Source of the DNA: Athripsodes cinereus
Taxonomy: Eukaryota > Arthropoda > Insecta > Trichoptera > Leptoceridae
Assembly (NCBI GenBank): GCA_947579605.1
Contig: OX388319.1
Span: 2,852,001 to 2,916,000 of the forward strand
Length of the DNA stretch: 64,000 nucleotides
Direction of reading: 5' to 3'
The translations under genes were made by a program, and so were the position numbers. Each line of letters starts with the position of its first letter. Positions within the stretch are counted from its first letter, which is position 1. The notes under the pieces are model-generated. The model had not been told where the DNA came from. It made no database searches and worked only from the letters and a program-made list of their open reading frames with translations. Positions 33,880-43,448 of the stretch are shown in pieces.

Positions 33880-34463
33880 TACAAAGAAAAAAACATGACA
33901 TCATTATTACTGAACACATGATTTTGTGCAATGGGCGAGTTTATCGCAGAAGCACGATATATTGGTCTTTTGTTATCTGAATTGTATCATTGTACTATTT
34001 TTGGATTGTTTCCTTTATCTGGTGATAAAACAGCATTGATTATTTAAATTATAATTAACATTTTTCTATTTTATTATTGACATTTCAATCTGTTATTGAC
34101 TAATTCTTACGACATTTCAACTATTGACTACATTTCTTATGACATTTAAAATATTGTACCATTTCTCATAGTTTTTTTTTCTTTTTTCTATCTACATCAT
34201 CTATCATCTCCAAACTTAATTTCAATTTTAATTTTAATTCTTGACATATTGCTAAACATTTCATTGACATTCTATACTATTTTGTGATTTGACTAAAATT
34301 ATTGATATTTTGTGTTGATTCCCATTTGTGTTTTTGTTTTTTAGACAGTTTTTTGTTCTTATTTTGCTCCAGCAGTGTTTGTTGATGAGAAATTTGATTT
34401 GTATGTTTTTTTGTACATTTTTAAACATGTAAAGGGCTCACGCCGTGGATTTGTAAATAAATA
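33880..34463. other. LINE 3'-UTR-like sequence, no gene
   Basis: GGGCGAGTTTATCGCAGAAG (R11, minus orientation) near 33933. A run of GACATTTCAA-type repeats follows, then a LINE-like end with TAAAGGGCTCACGCCGTGG and AAATAAATA just before 34464. Confidence 0.4.
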
Positions 34464-35412
34464 GGGGAAGTTCGGGTAGCCCCGGACACTTAAATGAATT
34501 GCAAATAAAAATACCAATAAACAAAAATTTTCTATTTATTTTGCATTAAAAATAAAACAAGGAACTTCCTTAATCACATTAATTGAAAATTAGGAAACAT
34601 ATAAAATATTTTTTAAGAAATATGTTGAAAATACGTTGGTTTTAATTTTTTGGCGACAAAAAAGATGGCGGGTAGCCCCGGACATTGTGATCAATTGTGC
34701 CCCAATAGTTTTTTGGCCTTACAAACGTCACAATTAAAATAAACATCCGAAGGATCAATATATACACAATCTTCATGGGCCCAGTCTTTACATTCCTGGC
34801 ACTGAATCCAGTCCTCTTCAAATGTTTCACCGCACATGATGCATTCGGTCTCTTTTTCTTGGGAAATGGTTCGAATATTTTTTGTTGTTTTTAATATTTT
34901 CTCAGCGCCTTCACTTTTTGTTTTTTCGCTTTGTCTTTATTAATTCTTCTTCTTCTTTTCTGTCTTTCCTCTACATCTTCCTCTTCCTCTGACAAAACTT
35001 TAAAACAATATTGCGAATATGTCGTGTCCGGGGGTACCCGATCGTTATCATGCAACATTTTTAAACACAACATTTAAATTGCATATTAAATGTTACAAAT
35101 ACTACTAAAACCTTTAAATATATGAAATTATCTACAACGTTAAACAATAAACAATTATGCACACTTACGTATTGTACTTAATAACCGTCAATGAAGTTTG
35201 ATAGGAGCGAATATTTTTATTTGGCGATAACAAAACACTCACTCACGAGTAACTCACTCGACGCCGACGGCAACGTCGCAACTGAGTTGGATTTGTTTTT
35301 ACACCAGAGGGCACTGATTCAAATGAAAGATTTACCTACGCAACGTGTTTCGTTTCTTAGAAATTTAAATGTCCGCGGCTACCCGCCGTCCGGGGCTACC
35401 CGACTTTCCCCC
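34464..35412. mobile_element. pogo/jerky-like transposon, internally deleted
   Basis: The ends are inverted: GGGGAAGTTCGGGTAGCC at left and GGCTACCCGACTTTCCCC at right. CGGGTAGCCCCGGAC occurs at 34473-34487 and 34669-34683. Its complement occurs at 35388-35402 and, with one change, at 35371-35385, so both ends hold two copies. Inside, on the minus strand, is a PHD-like C-terminal remnant of a transposase. The DDE domain is absent. The exact target duplication is unclear because flanks are AATAAATA-rich on both sides. Superfamily assignment rests on the zinc-finger tail. Confidence 0.65.
34691..35073 (-). pseudogene. PHD-like zinc-finger tail of a DDE transposase
   Basis: A first frame from 35073 gives an acidic-then-basic linker (VLSEEEEDVEERQKRRRRIN). 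After a one-base shift in the T run at 34921-34926 it continues to a zinc-finger-like end: ETECIMCGETFEEDWIQCQE, then CKDWAHEDCVYIDPSD and NCDVCKAKKLLGHN before the stop at 34691-34693. The CxxC, CxxC, HxxC, CxxC spacing matches the C-terminal finger of many insect pogo/jerky (DDE_1) transposases. A single base restores frame continuity, so the break is recent or an assembly error. Confidence 0.65.
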
Positions 35413-35534
35413 AACGAATGAATAAATATTCCAACTAACCAACTAAAATCGTATGATTGAGTTTAATTCCACCCTATTTTTCTAAGATAAGCTTTGAAGG
35501 GCGTATGAATTATTTATCATAGTTATACAAACAC

Positions 35535-35735
35535 TGGGGTTGTAGAAGGGAGGAGGGGAAGGGGCAGAGTGCCAATAAGATGGAGCGACCAAATTAAGGA
35601 GGCCACACAGAGCTCACTACACGGGGCCTTACACATGGCGGAGGATCGCTCAACATGGAGACAGATAGTTTACAGAACGAGGCATGATGGTCACGATCCT
35701 CAGGATTGAGGGACCGACAGAGATGATGATACAAA
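35535..35735 (+). pseudogene. LINE ORF2 C-terminal fragment with GATGATGATAC tail
   Basis: VPIRWSDQIKEATQSSLHGA, then LHMAEDRSTWRQIVYRTRHD and a GTDRDDD-like end. The RWxDQIKEATGxSLHxAxHxAEDRxxWRxxVxRA pattern is a recognisable non-LTR C-terminus. It sits 120 bp after the pogo-like element and is truncated at 5'. Confidence 0.65.
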
Positions 35736-35994
35736 CACAATTAAGCTCTGTTTATTTATTTCACGGATAATTAGGTAACGTAAAAAAATACAATAACAAA
35801 ACTGTTTGAAAACTGCAACTCATTGTACAAGGGTATCGTGGGGCTAATGAAGGGTTTTGGATCAAAAGTAGACAATAAATAAATTATCTATGCGGGTTTC
35901 CGTATAAATATTTCATGTCAAATCACAAAAAAAAACATTGATATTTTTTGAAATAGTTTTATTTTGCCATGCTTTGAATGATGATGAATTAATC

Positions 35995-36292
35995 GAGCAC
36001 CCGGTAAAGAATTGGTCTTCCACTCTTCTCGGCAAGTTTTTGAGTGTCCTGTAAAAATCAGGTGTTCGAAAAAATAAAGACATTTTACATCTCAAATTCA
36101 AAGATGAGGTTTGCCACCCATCCTGAATGTTTTGATTTTATATTGGCACGGAGAGGACAGCTTGCATATTTATTATATGCATCTGGTTAATTTTAATTGA
36201 CACTAAGAGGATAACTTGCACATCTATTACAACTCTAAGCTGGTCTACAAATTATATCACTTGTTGGAGATGCTGTTGGAGATGATGGTGCA
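35995..36292 (+). mobile_element. R1 SINE-like element with aberrant tail
   Basis: Good 5' and middle part (GAGCACCCGGTAAAGAATTG to GGACAGCTTGCATATTTATT) to about 36188. A diverged repeat of the GACACTAAGAGGATAACTTG and CTGGTCTACAAATTATATC tail part follows. This suggests a tail duplication or a second old fragment. Confidence 0.7.
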
Positions 36293-36382
36293 ATAAGATA
36301 GATAGTTATATTTATTATGCCATTCAGGGTTATGTTTATTTAATAAATATATAAATAAATAAACAAGTGGTTAAAATAAGTG

Positions 36383-36634
36383 GTGGAGCACCCGGTAAAG
36401 AATTGGTCTCCCACTCTTCTGCGTAAGTTTTCGAGTGTCCTGTAAAAGGCAGGTGTTCGAAAAAAATAAGACATTTTACATCTTAAATTCAGCGATGAGG
36501 CTTGCCACCCATCCTGAATGTCTTGATTTTATATTGGCACGAAGAGGACAGTTTCCATGTTTCTTACGTGCAGCTGATCTGCTGGCTACCCCACTTGTGG
36601 GATATGCTGTGATGGTATAGTAGTAGTATAAAAT
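36383..36634 (+). mobile_element. R1 SINE-like element, best-preserved copy
   Basis: Starts GTGGAGCACCCGGTAAAGAA and ends GATGGTATAGTAGTAG. The flanks TAAAATAAGTG (left) and TAAAATAAATG (right) are an 11-bp target duplication with one mismatch, which fits retroposition. The 61-residue frame inside is not conserved as protein between copies. Confidence 0.85.
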
Positions 36635-36689
36635 AAATGGTTGAAATGATCGCATTGAACCTCTGACATTTGTGACTGTGTGAATTATT

Positions 36690-36755
36690 AGAATTAGTCC
36701 GTGTGGCACAGAATTCCCCCTACCTGCCCCACAAGGGACGTGGCGTGATGGTTTA
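36690..36755 (+). repeat. R2/R1-like 3' tail remnant
   Basis: CCTGCCCCACAAGGGACGTG followed by GCGTGATGG keeps the shared R1/R2 tail pattern (CCCCAC, GGGA, CGTGATGG). Too short to assign. Confidence 0.35.
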
Positions 36756-36994
36756 AATACGTAAATAATGAAAGTATAGAATACAATGACATTGTTTGAC
36801 ACGTATATATCTACATGACTATGTACATTGGAAGTAGAACTTCGTCGAAATGAACAAATGTTAACATTTTAGGTTAGTGTTATAAATGCATGTCGACCAG
36901 TTCAAATAGGTTGTATTGTGTTTTGCTATTATGAATACAATGGAATACAATGTAAAATTTCAATAATGTCCTAAAATTTGGTCTTGTCTATGAA

Positions 36995-37110
36995 TTATCA
37001 TCATCATCGCCTTCAACGCTCCTCTCGGGAGCACATAGCAGAAATCAGCCTCCTCCACTCAGAGCGACTCTGCGCCAATTGTGTCACCTCTTCTCAAGAC
37101 ATTCGAGAGG
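36995..37110 (-). pseudogene. R3 LINE 3' end
   Basis: Begins TATCATCATCATCGCCTTCA, i.e. a GATGATGATA tail on the minus strand, then CTCCTCTCGGGAGCACATAG and CTCTGCGCCAATTGTGTCAC. The shortest of the better R3 copies. Confidence 0.6.
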
Positions 37111-37189
37111 AGGACACATGGAAAATCATTGTTATTAAAAATATGAAAATTTCATCTGAGTGAATACTCTGAAATTGGTTGGTTAACAT

Positions 37190-37375
37190 AAATTGCGTAC
37201 CTGGGTCATATTCTGCGAGAGAATAAATATGAAATCCTCCGACTTATATTAATGGGAAACGTTTGAAGACGACGTGGTACTGACAGAAGGCAGGCTTCAT
37301 GGCTGTCCAGGACACTGGAAGGAAGTGTGTGGAAGAACCACTAGCACAGGATAGAGAGGCCTGCCGAATTCTCCA
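37190..37375 (+). pseudogene. LINE ORF2 C-terminal fragment
   Basis: YLGHILRENKYEILRLILMG is followed by a stop, then RRRGTDRRQASWLSRTLEG in the same frame. Homologous to the fragment at 25610-25887 but older. Confidence 0.55.
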
Positions 37376-37429
37376 TTTTTTTTAAGTAAATCTTATCTCT
37401 ATTTATATCTTCAACAAATGATATTTACA

Positions 37430-37640
37430 CAATTATTTTTTCACTTAGATTTATTTAAATTCTCGAGTACTTTCGTCAATGTAGATATATTGACATATTC
37501 AAGAGAATTTTTCAAGACATTTTCAAGAGAATTTTCAAGACAATTTCAAGAGAATTTTCAAGAGTTCTCTTGAAAATGTCAATATATCTACATTGACGAA
37601 AGTACTCGAGATTTTAAATAAATTTAAGTGAAAAATTATC
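37430..37640. repeat. Inverted repeat R8 with hammerhead-like motif
   Basis: Arms of about 75 bp (37430-37505 and 37565-37640) flank a loop of short TTTCAAGAGAATT-type direct repeats. The right arm reads TTGAAAAT (37570-37577), stem GTCAAT/ATTGAC, GAAA (37598-37601), self-complementary AGTACT (37601-37606) and C. The same motif occurs once at 17161-17195. Flanking body sequence (AATTTTCACTATGTGAATGT) also matches the R8 body near 17525, so this is an R8 element with an inverted partial copy. Confidence 0.65.
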
Positions 37641-37730
37641 TGTGTTGTGTTATTAAAATAAAATATCAGTATGAATTTTCACTATGTGAATGTGCAAACT
37701 TTAGAATTATCTTCAACTTATATTAATCCA

Positions 37731-37790
37731 CGACTATGGCTGACCGTGTTCAGCCGAAACCTCGGAAATAAACCTAACTCTTCAGGGAAC
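37731..37790 (+). repeat. Hammerhead-like motif R9
   Basis: CGACTAT is followed by a perfect 6-bp stem GGCTGA/TCAGCC around CCGTGT (37738-37755), then GAAA (37756-37759), ACCTC and GGAAATAAACC. The layout equals the other hammerhead-like repeats here. The core (expected CTGATGAT) and stem III are degraded. Part of the repeat region that starts at 37430. Confidence 0.4.
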
Positions 37791-38278
37791 AATCCAAGAA
37801 CACGGAGTAATCCGATGAAAACATTCTTCATCATTCAAAATTAATTACGTTAATCGTACCCGAGTAGGTATATTGTATTAGAGCGTCATGTACAAACAGT
37901 ATGTCCATATTGTATGCAGTAATCACAATTATTATTCATGGAAGAATGACTTAGCATTTTATTATTTTGTTATAATGAAAGCACTTAGTTGTATAATAGT
38001 ATAATCTTCATACAATCATAATTATTATCTAACTAATAGGTATTCATGATGTGGCTTCGAAACGAAACATTTTAATTATTTAAAAGATAATGAAGAAATA
38101 TAATAAATATAAATATTGCAGACAGAGGGAACGTATGGCCACATATATAATGCATAATAGTGTGTCTCTCTGTGTGAGAGTCTTTATAAAAAAAAATATG
38201 ATGGATTCGTGAGGGAATTTTGGGGGTATTACTTCTTATGCCACCTATCATGAATGTCATCATATTTATGGATACAAT
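37791..38278. other. No gene seen
   Basis: AT-rich. A short R1-like snippet (TGCCACCTATCATGAATGTC) is at 38239-38258. Confidence 0.4.
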
Positions 38279-39000
38279 GCAAGCAGTGTGTTGTAGACAG
38301 AATGCGCGTAAATAAATTACCTACGATAGTTTGGACTAATAATAACATATGGTGTCGAAACACGAATAAAAAACCTACTAAGAACATCAGAGATGAAAAC
38401 ATTACGTGCAATAGCGGACAAAACTCTCAGAGACAGAATAAGAAATACCTACTGAGATTAGGAACATATGCAACACGGAGGACATCGTAATGTGGAGTAG
38501 GAAAAGGAGACGATTTTGGAGAGACCATGACGATCGGATGGCTGAAAAAAGAATCTTACTTATAACTGTTAAGGAAATATACTAGTCAGTTCAAGTTCTC
38601 GTGGTAGACCACCAAAAAGATAGAAAGACAGCTGGTCTTCAGCGTCACAGGAGGCATCAACTTCCGAATTAACAGATCGATGATCTACATCACGAAAAAG
38701 AAGAAGAAGGTTTGGACATGTTGAAGGAATGAATGAGGAAAGGATGACAAAGAAGATATACGTGTCTGAAAAATGGAGTATGAGGAAGCGCGGGTGTCTG
38801 AGAACCACGTGACTCGATCACGTGGATCAAATTTCAAGGACGGTCTTGTGTTGAGTAAGAGTGATCGACTTGCGTGTATGAGAAATTGTATGAACGTAGA
38901 AGAAGCGAAAGAAGTATGTAGGAATAGATCTACATATATGGCGTTCCGTTCTCTCTGCCTACCCCAGTTGGAATACGGCGTGAGGGTATAGTATAAAATA
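38279..39000 (+). pseudogene. R2-family LINE 3' end split by another LINE fragment
   Basis: The 5' part encodes VVDRMRVNKLPTIVW (38291-38336). After the nested insert (38337-38709) it resumes with FGHVEGMNEERMTKKIYVSE, then DHVDQI, SDRLACMRNCMNVEEAKEVC and a PQLEYGV end. GGCGTGAGGGTATAGTATAA follows. GTTTGGAC is present on both sides of the insert. Multiple frame breaks. Confidence 0.7.
38337..38709 (+). mobile_element. 5'-truncated LINE fragment nested in R2
   Basis: Flanked by the 8-bp duplication GTTTGGAC (38329-38336 and 38710-38717). Its broken frames read KTLRDRIRNTY-, NTEDIVMWSRKRRRFWRDH- and SSSRGRPPKRW-like blocks, a C-terminal non-LTR pattern. It ends in GAAAAAGAAGAAGAAG, a plausible GAA-type tail. 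Orientation is plus, like its host. Confidence 0.65.
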
Positions 39001-40077
39001 GTATAATTATATAAAATCTAATTGAAAATGTGAAAAGACATCTGAACGCTTACAGCTTGGCTTGAAGCTAGCATAGGTGATAATATAAAAATCCTTTTAA
39101 GAAATAAATAATAATAAATAATAAAACGGGGCCAAAGAGATAAACCATTCAACATCATTATCATCATCAATTTGCTTAACCGTTATCCCTTACTAGAAAT
39201 ATTACCAGTTACACCCATGTCATACTACATAAAATATTGCGACAATTACATATGTACATACTCACACAGCTGTTATTATGATAATATTATAACTAGCAGT
39301 ATGTACATTCGTAATATGGAGAATGTTCATTAATTTTCTATTATTCAGTAGCGATGCATTTAATTGCCTGACTGTTCCAGTTCTATAATGGTCATTAGTA
39401 GAATACCACCCCTTACCATATGTATACATATTGTCTCTCGGCTATACCTATTATGATTTAACATAGGTTCTATATAAAACAACGCCACTCTAGCAAATTA
39501 ACAATACCTACATAAGATGGACATGCTTCATAGAAATATTATATCGTTGAAATAACCTCTTTTACCGGATATTTCAGGAGTTCAAGGACTCCTTTTTATC
39601 CCTTTGGGCTATGACAAATGACATTTTTTTTAATTCTCTCAAGTCCATCAGTACCACTTAGCCAGGACCCGGATGACGTAGCAGATCCCACCTAGAGATA
39701 CATTCACGAATACCTTAAAGTGTGCTGCATTCGTGGCATTTAAAAACGCTCCCCCAAACCAGATGGGTTGAGGAGTGTCGACAGTCATACCCAGAATCAT
39801 TTCTTCTCTTGCATCCATCATCAAAAGATATCTTCAAAGGATATGTTTCGCATACTGGGCTCCTGTCCCACATGTGCACTTTGGATTATCAGTTAAGGCT
39901 AATTCAAAAGGAATATAAGAACTTTTCAATTCAAAACCAAGTCACTATTATTATTATTACTGACAATAAGACGATTCTTACAAGGATCATTACAGCTGAA
40001 GGCCAATGCGATATCAGAAGATAAACCTAAATGATATCCAAACGATAACACAACTACAATATATTCCCAATTTTTCC
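39001..40077. other. No gene seen
   Basis: The frame at 39722-40024 (100 codons) has no recognisable domain, and simple ATT repeats lie inside it. I do not support it as a gene. Confidence 0.4.
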
Positions 40078-40298
40078 CCCTTTCAGAACTGGCCAACACG
40101 ATTGTGTAGGTAAAACATGTGGTTATATTTTGTCGAAAATTTTGCGTAAAATAACTTGAGACTCTGTAGAGAACTGCACGCAACGTTTGTGTAGGTTACA
40201 TACTGTGCATAGAAAACGTTTTGCGGCTAAATTCATTCCAATCATTTTATGTTCACTAATGTCAAAGTTTGTGATTGTTGTGCTCCTCGATTTATAAA

Positions 40299-40971
40299 AT
40301 GGGTAAGTGAATACTTCTTTGAAAAATATACTTTTACTATGTTCAATATTTAAATTTTAAATGTTAAATAACTTAACATTTGTTTCATAAAGTAAGTATA
40401 TCTGTGACTGATGTATTTTTTTTGTAATTTGTCAAAAAAAGTGTTCCTACACAAATGTGTAGGTTAGGATTTAATTGCGGTTCAATCAGTACATTCATGT
40501 GTATCAATTGTTCAAAATGTTACTGTATTTTTTACTATATTTGTTATTTATAAAACGTGTTATTTTAGATTTCAAAGTTAATAATGATTATAAAATATAT
40601 TATGAACTGATTTTCTGTAATATTTTTGTTTTTCATGTACTATAGCTCGTTACTTGGATCCGATTAAAGACATTGAAGAAATTGTGCTGTTACTAGAAAA
40701 TTCTGATGTGGAAGATTCAGACGACGATGATAATGAGGAAACTTATGTACCTCAGACATTTGAAGAGGAGGAGAGAATTGATGAACCAATCGAGGTTATT
40801 ACGGATGAAAAAGTCCCAGACCTTCAACCAATCGAAGTTGTAACAGATGAAAAAGTCTCAGACCCTCCAATACCTAAAGTAAGAGACATGATATGGAAAA
40901 AAAAGGATTTTGAAGGTGTTTCTCTTCCAAATGATCCTGATTACTCAAACTTGGAAGAGAGACCTACATAA
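40299..40971 (+). CDS. piggyBac-like transposase N-terminal part, spliced
   Basis: The first exon appears to be ATGG (40299-40302), followed by GTAAGT. The intron ends TACTATAG at 40645. Exon 2 (40646-40971) then gives MARYLDPIKDIEEIVLLLEN and an acidic stretch (EDSDDDDNEE), two copies of an IEV-ITDEKV-type repeat, and WKKKDFEGVSLPND, as found at the N-terminus of piggyBac transposases. The frame starting at TTG 40654 is only part of this and TTG is not needed as a start. The stop at 40971 comes before the conserved core, so the product is a short remnant. Role by family: N-terminal region of a TTAA-specific DDD transposase. Confidence 0.65.
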
Positions 40972-41000
40972 TTATAATAAAAACACCTCTAAAATATTTT

Positions 41001-41271
41001 CAGAATTATTATGATGATGAATTCTTCAATAACATGTCATTATTTACTAATATGTATGCTCTCGCAGAAGCATATTGAATTAAAAACAAATAGCATAGAA
41101 ATGAAGCGCTTTTATGGGATGCACCTTATAATGGGCTGTATCCGTTACCCCAAAATCCAGATGTATTGGAGACGTGGAATCCAACTTGACATGGTTTCAT
41201 CAGCCATGTCGAGACAGGTTTTTTTTACTCAGGACTTGTGTGCATTTTCACATGTAAATAGTAGTTCATAA
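41001..41271 (+). pseudogene. piggyBac transposase core remnant in shifted frames
   Basis: From 41001 one frame reads FQNYYDDEFFNNMSLFTNMY, the start of the conserved transposase region. After about 60 bases another frame reads IEMKRFYGMHLIMGCIRYPK and IQMYWRRGIQLDMVSSAMSR. These are consecutive piggyBac blocks, so a frameshift separates them. The catalytic aspartates and the C-terminal Cys-rich domain lie beyond the point where similarity stops near 41250. Confidence 0.7.
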
Positions 41272-41532
41272 TTCAAAATTATTGATATCATTTAAGATAT
41301 TAATTAAAGATTGTGTTATTTCAATAAATATTAAATTTTAAGGAAAACACTAATATTTTATTATGGTAGGATTACAATCCTGACCCACACAATTGTGTGG
41401 GTGCCTTTTCCAAAAAACCCAATGATAATTTATTTTTTTTATATTTTTTTCATTATCCTATAGTCTATAAGATGTGTATTATCAAGAAAAATAGAGAAAA
41501 AAAATACTTTTTATTTTTCAGTTCTGAAAGGG

Positions 41533-41889
41533 TAAAATCTTCATACATTGAATATATGTGGAAATAAAACCAATTGTGTTTTCTTCTATATATTAATTCT
41601 ATTATATCATATTAACATAATGAAAATGTGTTTTGTATTTAATTATAACCACAAGTTTCTTTTCGTGTTACTTTATTTTATAATATGTAGGTACCATATT
41701 TTTTTTACAACTCCATAAAACACAGCTTTTGAAGCTCAGGTATTGAATAAATACTTACAAAAAAGCGGAAATTAAAAGTTGAACGAAATAGATCGATTTG
41801 AATAAGTCATTCATTGAAACATTATTTTTTATTCTATTACATTGAATAGTTTGGAAAGAAACAAATATCAGTAGAATTAACTTATAAAC
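41533..41889. other. No gene seen
   Basis: AT-rich spacer between the piggyBac relic and the RTE insertion. Confidence 0.5.
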
Positions 41890-41900
41890 AGAACAAAAAA

Positions 41901-43448
41901 GAAGAAATCAATCCCCACACCGGTGTCATTAATCAGGGATCGGAAGATATCCCAGAAATTACAACTGAGGAAATTGAATATGCTGCCAGTCAAATGAAAA
42001 ATAACAAAGCTCCAGGAGAGGATGGGATCGTCATTGAGAGTATAAAAGTAGGTGGTAAAGTCCTCCACGAAAAACTGAAGATACTCTACAATATGTGCTT
42101 GACAGACGGCATTACACCGAAAGCCTGGAACAACGTACAAATGATACTGCTGCACAAAAAGGGAGACAAAGCTGATGTAGGAAACTATAGACCCATAAGC
42201 CTGCTATCTCACCTGTACAAATTGTTCATGCGAATAATTACAAACAGGTTAGAGAATAAATTAGATTTTTATCAACCATGTGAACAGGCTGGTTTCCGGT
42301 CAGGCTTCGGCACGAACGATCATCTTTTGACCTTGAAAATATTAATTGAAAAGACGGTGGAATATAACAGACCTCTAGTACTTATATTTGTAGATTTCCA
42401 AAAGGCCTTCGATACCATAAACAAAGATGCCATATTAGCTGCGTTGCATCAATGTCGTATAGATTACAGATACACAAAACTCCTGAACTTCATTTATGAC
42501 AATACATCAGCCAGTGTAAAACTCCACAAAAACACCAAACAGTTCCCCATTGAAAAAGGTGTAAGGCAAGGAGATACAATATCTCCAAAGCTGTTCACTG
42601 CTGTATTAGAATACGCATTCAAAAATCTAGACTGGGAAGAAAAGGGTATCAAAGTGGATGGAGTCAAACTGAGTAATCTAAGATTTGCAGACGATATCGT
42701 TTTGATTTCGGAAGATATAAACGAGGCACGCGAAATGCTAACGGAGCTCATGCAAGAGACCAGAAAAGTTGGACTCCTTATCAATACATCCAAGACAAAA
42801 GTGATGACAAATCTGGTCCTTGGAGGTACGGTAGACATTGACAACCAGGTAATCGAAGAAGTCAGTGAATATAAATATCTCGGTCACAACATGGTACTGT
42901 CTCGAGATAACCAAACCACGGAGCTTCAGAGGAGAATCGGTCTTGGATGGGCAGCCTATGGAAATCTGAAGAAGTTTTTCACTAGCAACATTCCCCAAAG
43001 CCTAAAACGCAAAATGTACGACCAATGCGTGCTACCAGTACTAACCTACGGGGCAGAAACGTTAACTTTGACCAAGTCGACTGTCAGAAAACTTCGTGTG
43101 GCACAAAGAAAGCATGAAAGAGCGATGCTACAAATAAGACTCTCTGACCGTATAAGAAATACAGAAATACGCAGAAGATCGGGAGTTACTGACGTTGTCG
43201 AGAGAGTGGCAAAGTTGAAGTGGTCATGGGCAGGACATGTTGCTAGACTACAGGATCAAAGATGGACAAAACGGGTGGTGGAATGGAGACCTCGTGAAGA
43301 TAAAAGAAGTAGAGGAAGACCTCCTACACGATGGTCTGATGACATCAAAAGAATCGCTGGTGACTGGTTGCAAAGAGCCCAGGATAGAGATGCCTGGAGA
43401 ATTATGGGGGAGGCCTATGTCCAGCAGTGGACGGAAATGGCTGCATAG
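41901..43448 (+). CDS. RTE-type reverse transcriptase, N-terminally truncated
   Basis: The open frame extends upstream of the ATG at 41994 to the insertion boundary (codons for DIPEITTEEIEYAASQ precede MKNNKAPGEDG). No start codon is therefore expected in the fragment. Counting from that Met (484 residues): NYRPISLL at 64-71, VDFQKAFD at 133-140 with the first catalytic Asp, RQGDTISP at 191-198, and FADD at 231-234 with the catalytic pair. A basic C-terminal region follows with KWSWAGHVARL and GRPPTRWSDDIKRI, characteristic of RTE proteins. By family role it would copy element RNA by target-primed reverse transcription. The apurinic-like endonuclease is lacking and no stops or shifts are seen. 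Confidence 0.9.
   Translation, partial: EEINPHTGVINQGSEDIPEITTEEIEYAASQMKNNKAPGEDGIVIESIKVGGKVLHEKLKILYNMCLTDGITPKAWNNVQMILLHKKGDKADVGNYRPISLLSHLYKLFMRIITNRLENKLDFYQPCEQAGFRSGFGTNDHLLTLKILIEKTVEYNRPLVLIFVDFQKAFDTINKDAILAALHQCRIDYRYTKLLNFIYDNTSASVKLHKNTKQFPIEKGVRQGDTISPKLFTAVLEYAFKNLDWEEKGIKVDGVKLSNLRFADDIVLISEDINEAREMLTELMQETRKVGLLINTSKTKVMTNLVLGGTVDIDNQVIEEVSEYKYLGHNMVLSRDNQTTELQRRIGLGWAAYGNLKKFFTSNIPQSLKRKMYDQCVLPVLTYGAETLTLTKSTVRKLRVAQRKHERAMLQIRLSDRIRNTEIRRRSGVTDVVERVAKLKWSWAGHVARLQDQRWTKRVVEWRPREDKRSRGRPPTRWSDDIKRIAGDWLQRAQDRDAWRIMGEAYVQQWTEMAA

Larger units (their letters stand above)
40078..41532 (+). mobile_element. piggyBac-like transposon, internally deleted
   Basis: The 14-bp inverted ends CCCTTTCAGAACTG (40078-40091) and CAGTTCTGAAAGGG (41519-41532) are perfect. 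Subterminal TTGTGTAGGT motifs occur near 40102, 40187 and, as ATGTGTAGGT, 40455. A perfect palindrome CCCACACAATTGTGTGGG sits at 41384-41401. A CCC-start terminus and a transposase with an acidic N-terminus plus the YYDDEFFNNM and FYGMHLIMGCIRYPKIQMYW blocks identify piggyBac. The expected TTAA duplication is not intact (left flank TTTTTCC, right flank TAAAAT). Most of the catalytic core is deleted. Confidence 0.75.

Noticed and set aside
39722..40024. 100-residue plus-strand ORF
   Set aside because: No recognisable domain; it ends in ATT microsatellite-encoded isoleucines and has no splice support.
42494..42998. Minus-strand ORFs of 116 and 86 residues
   Set aside because: Shadows of the RTE reverse transcriptase frame.
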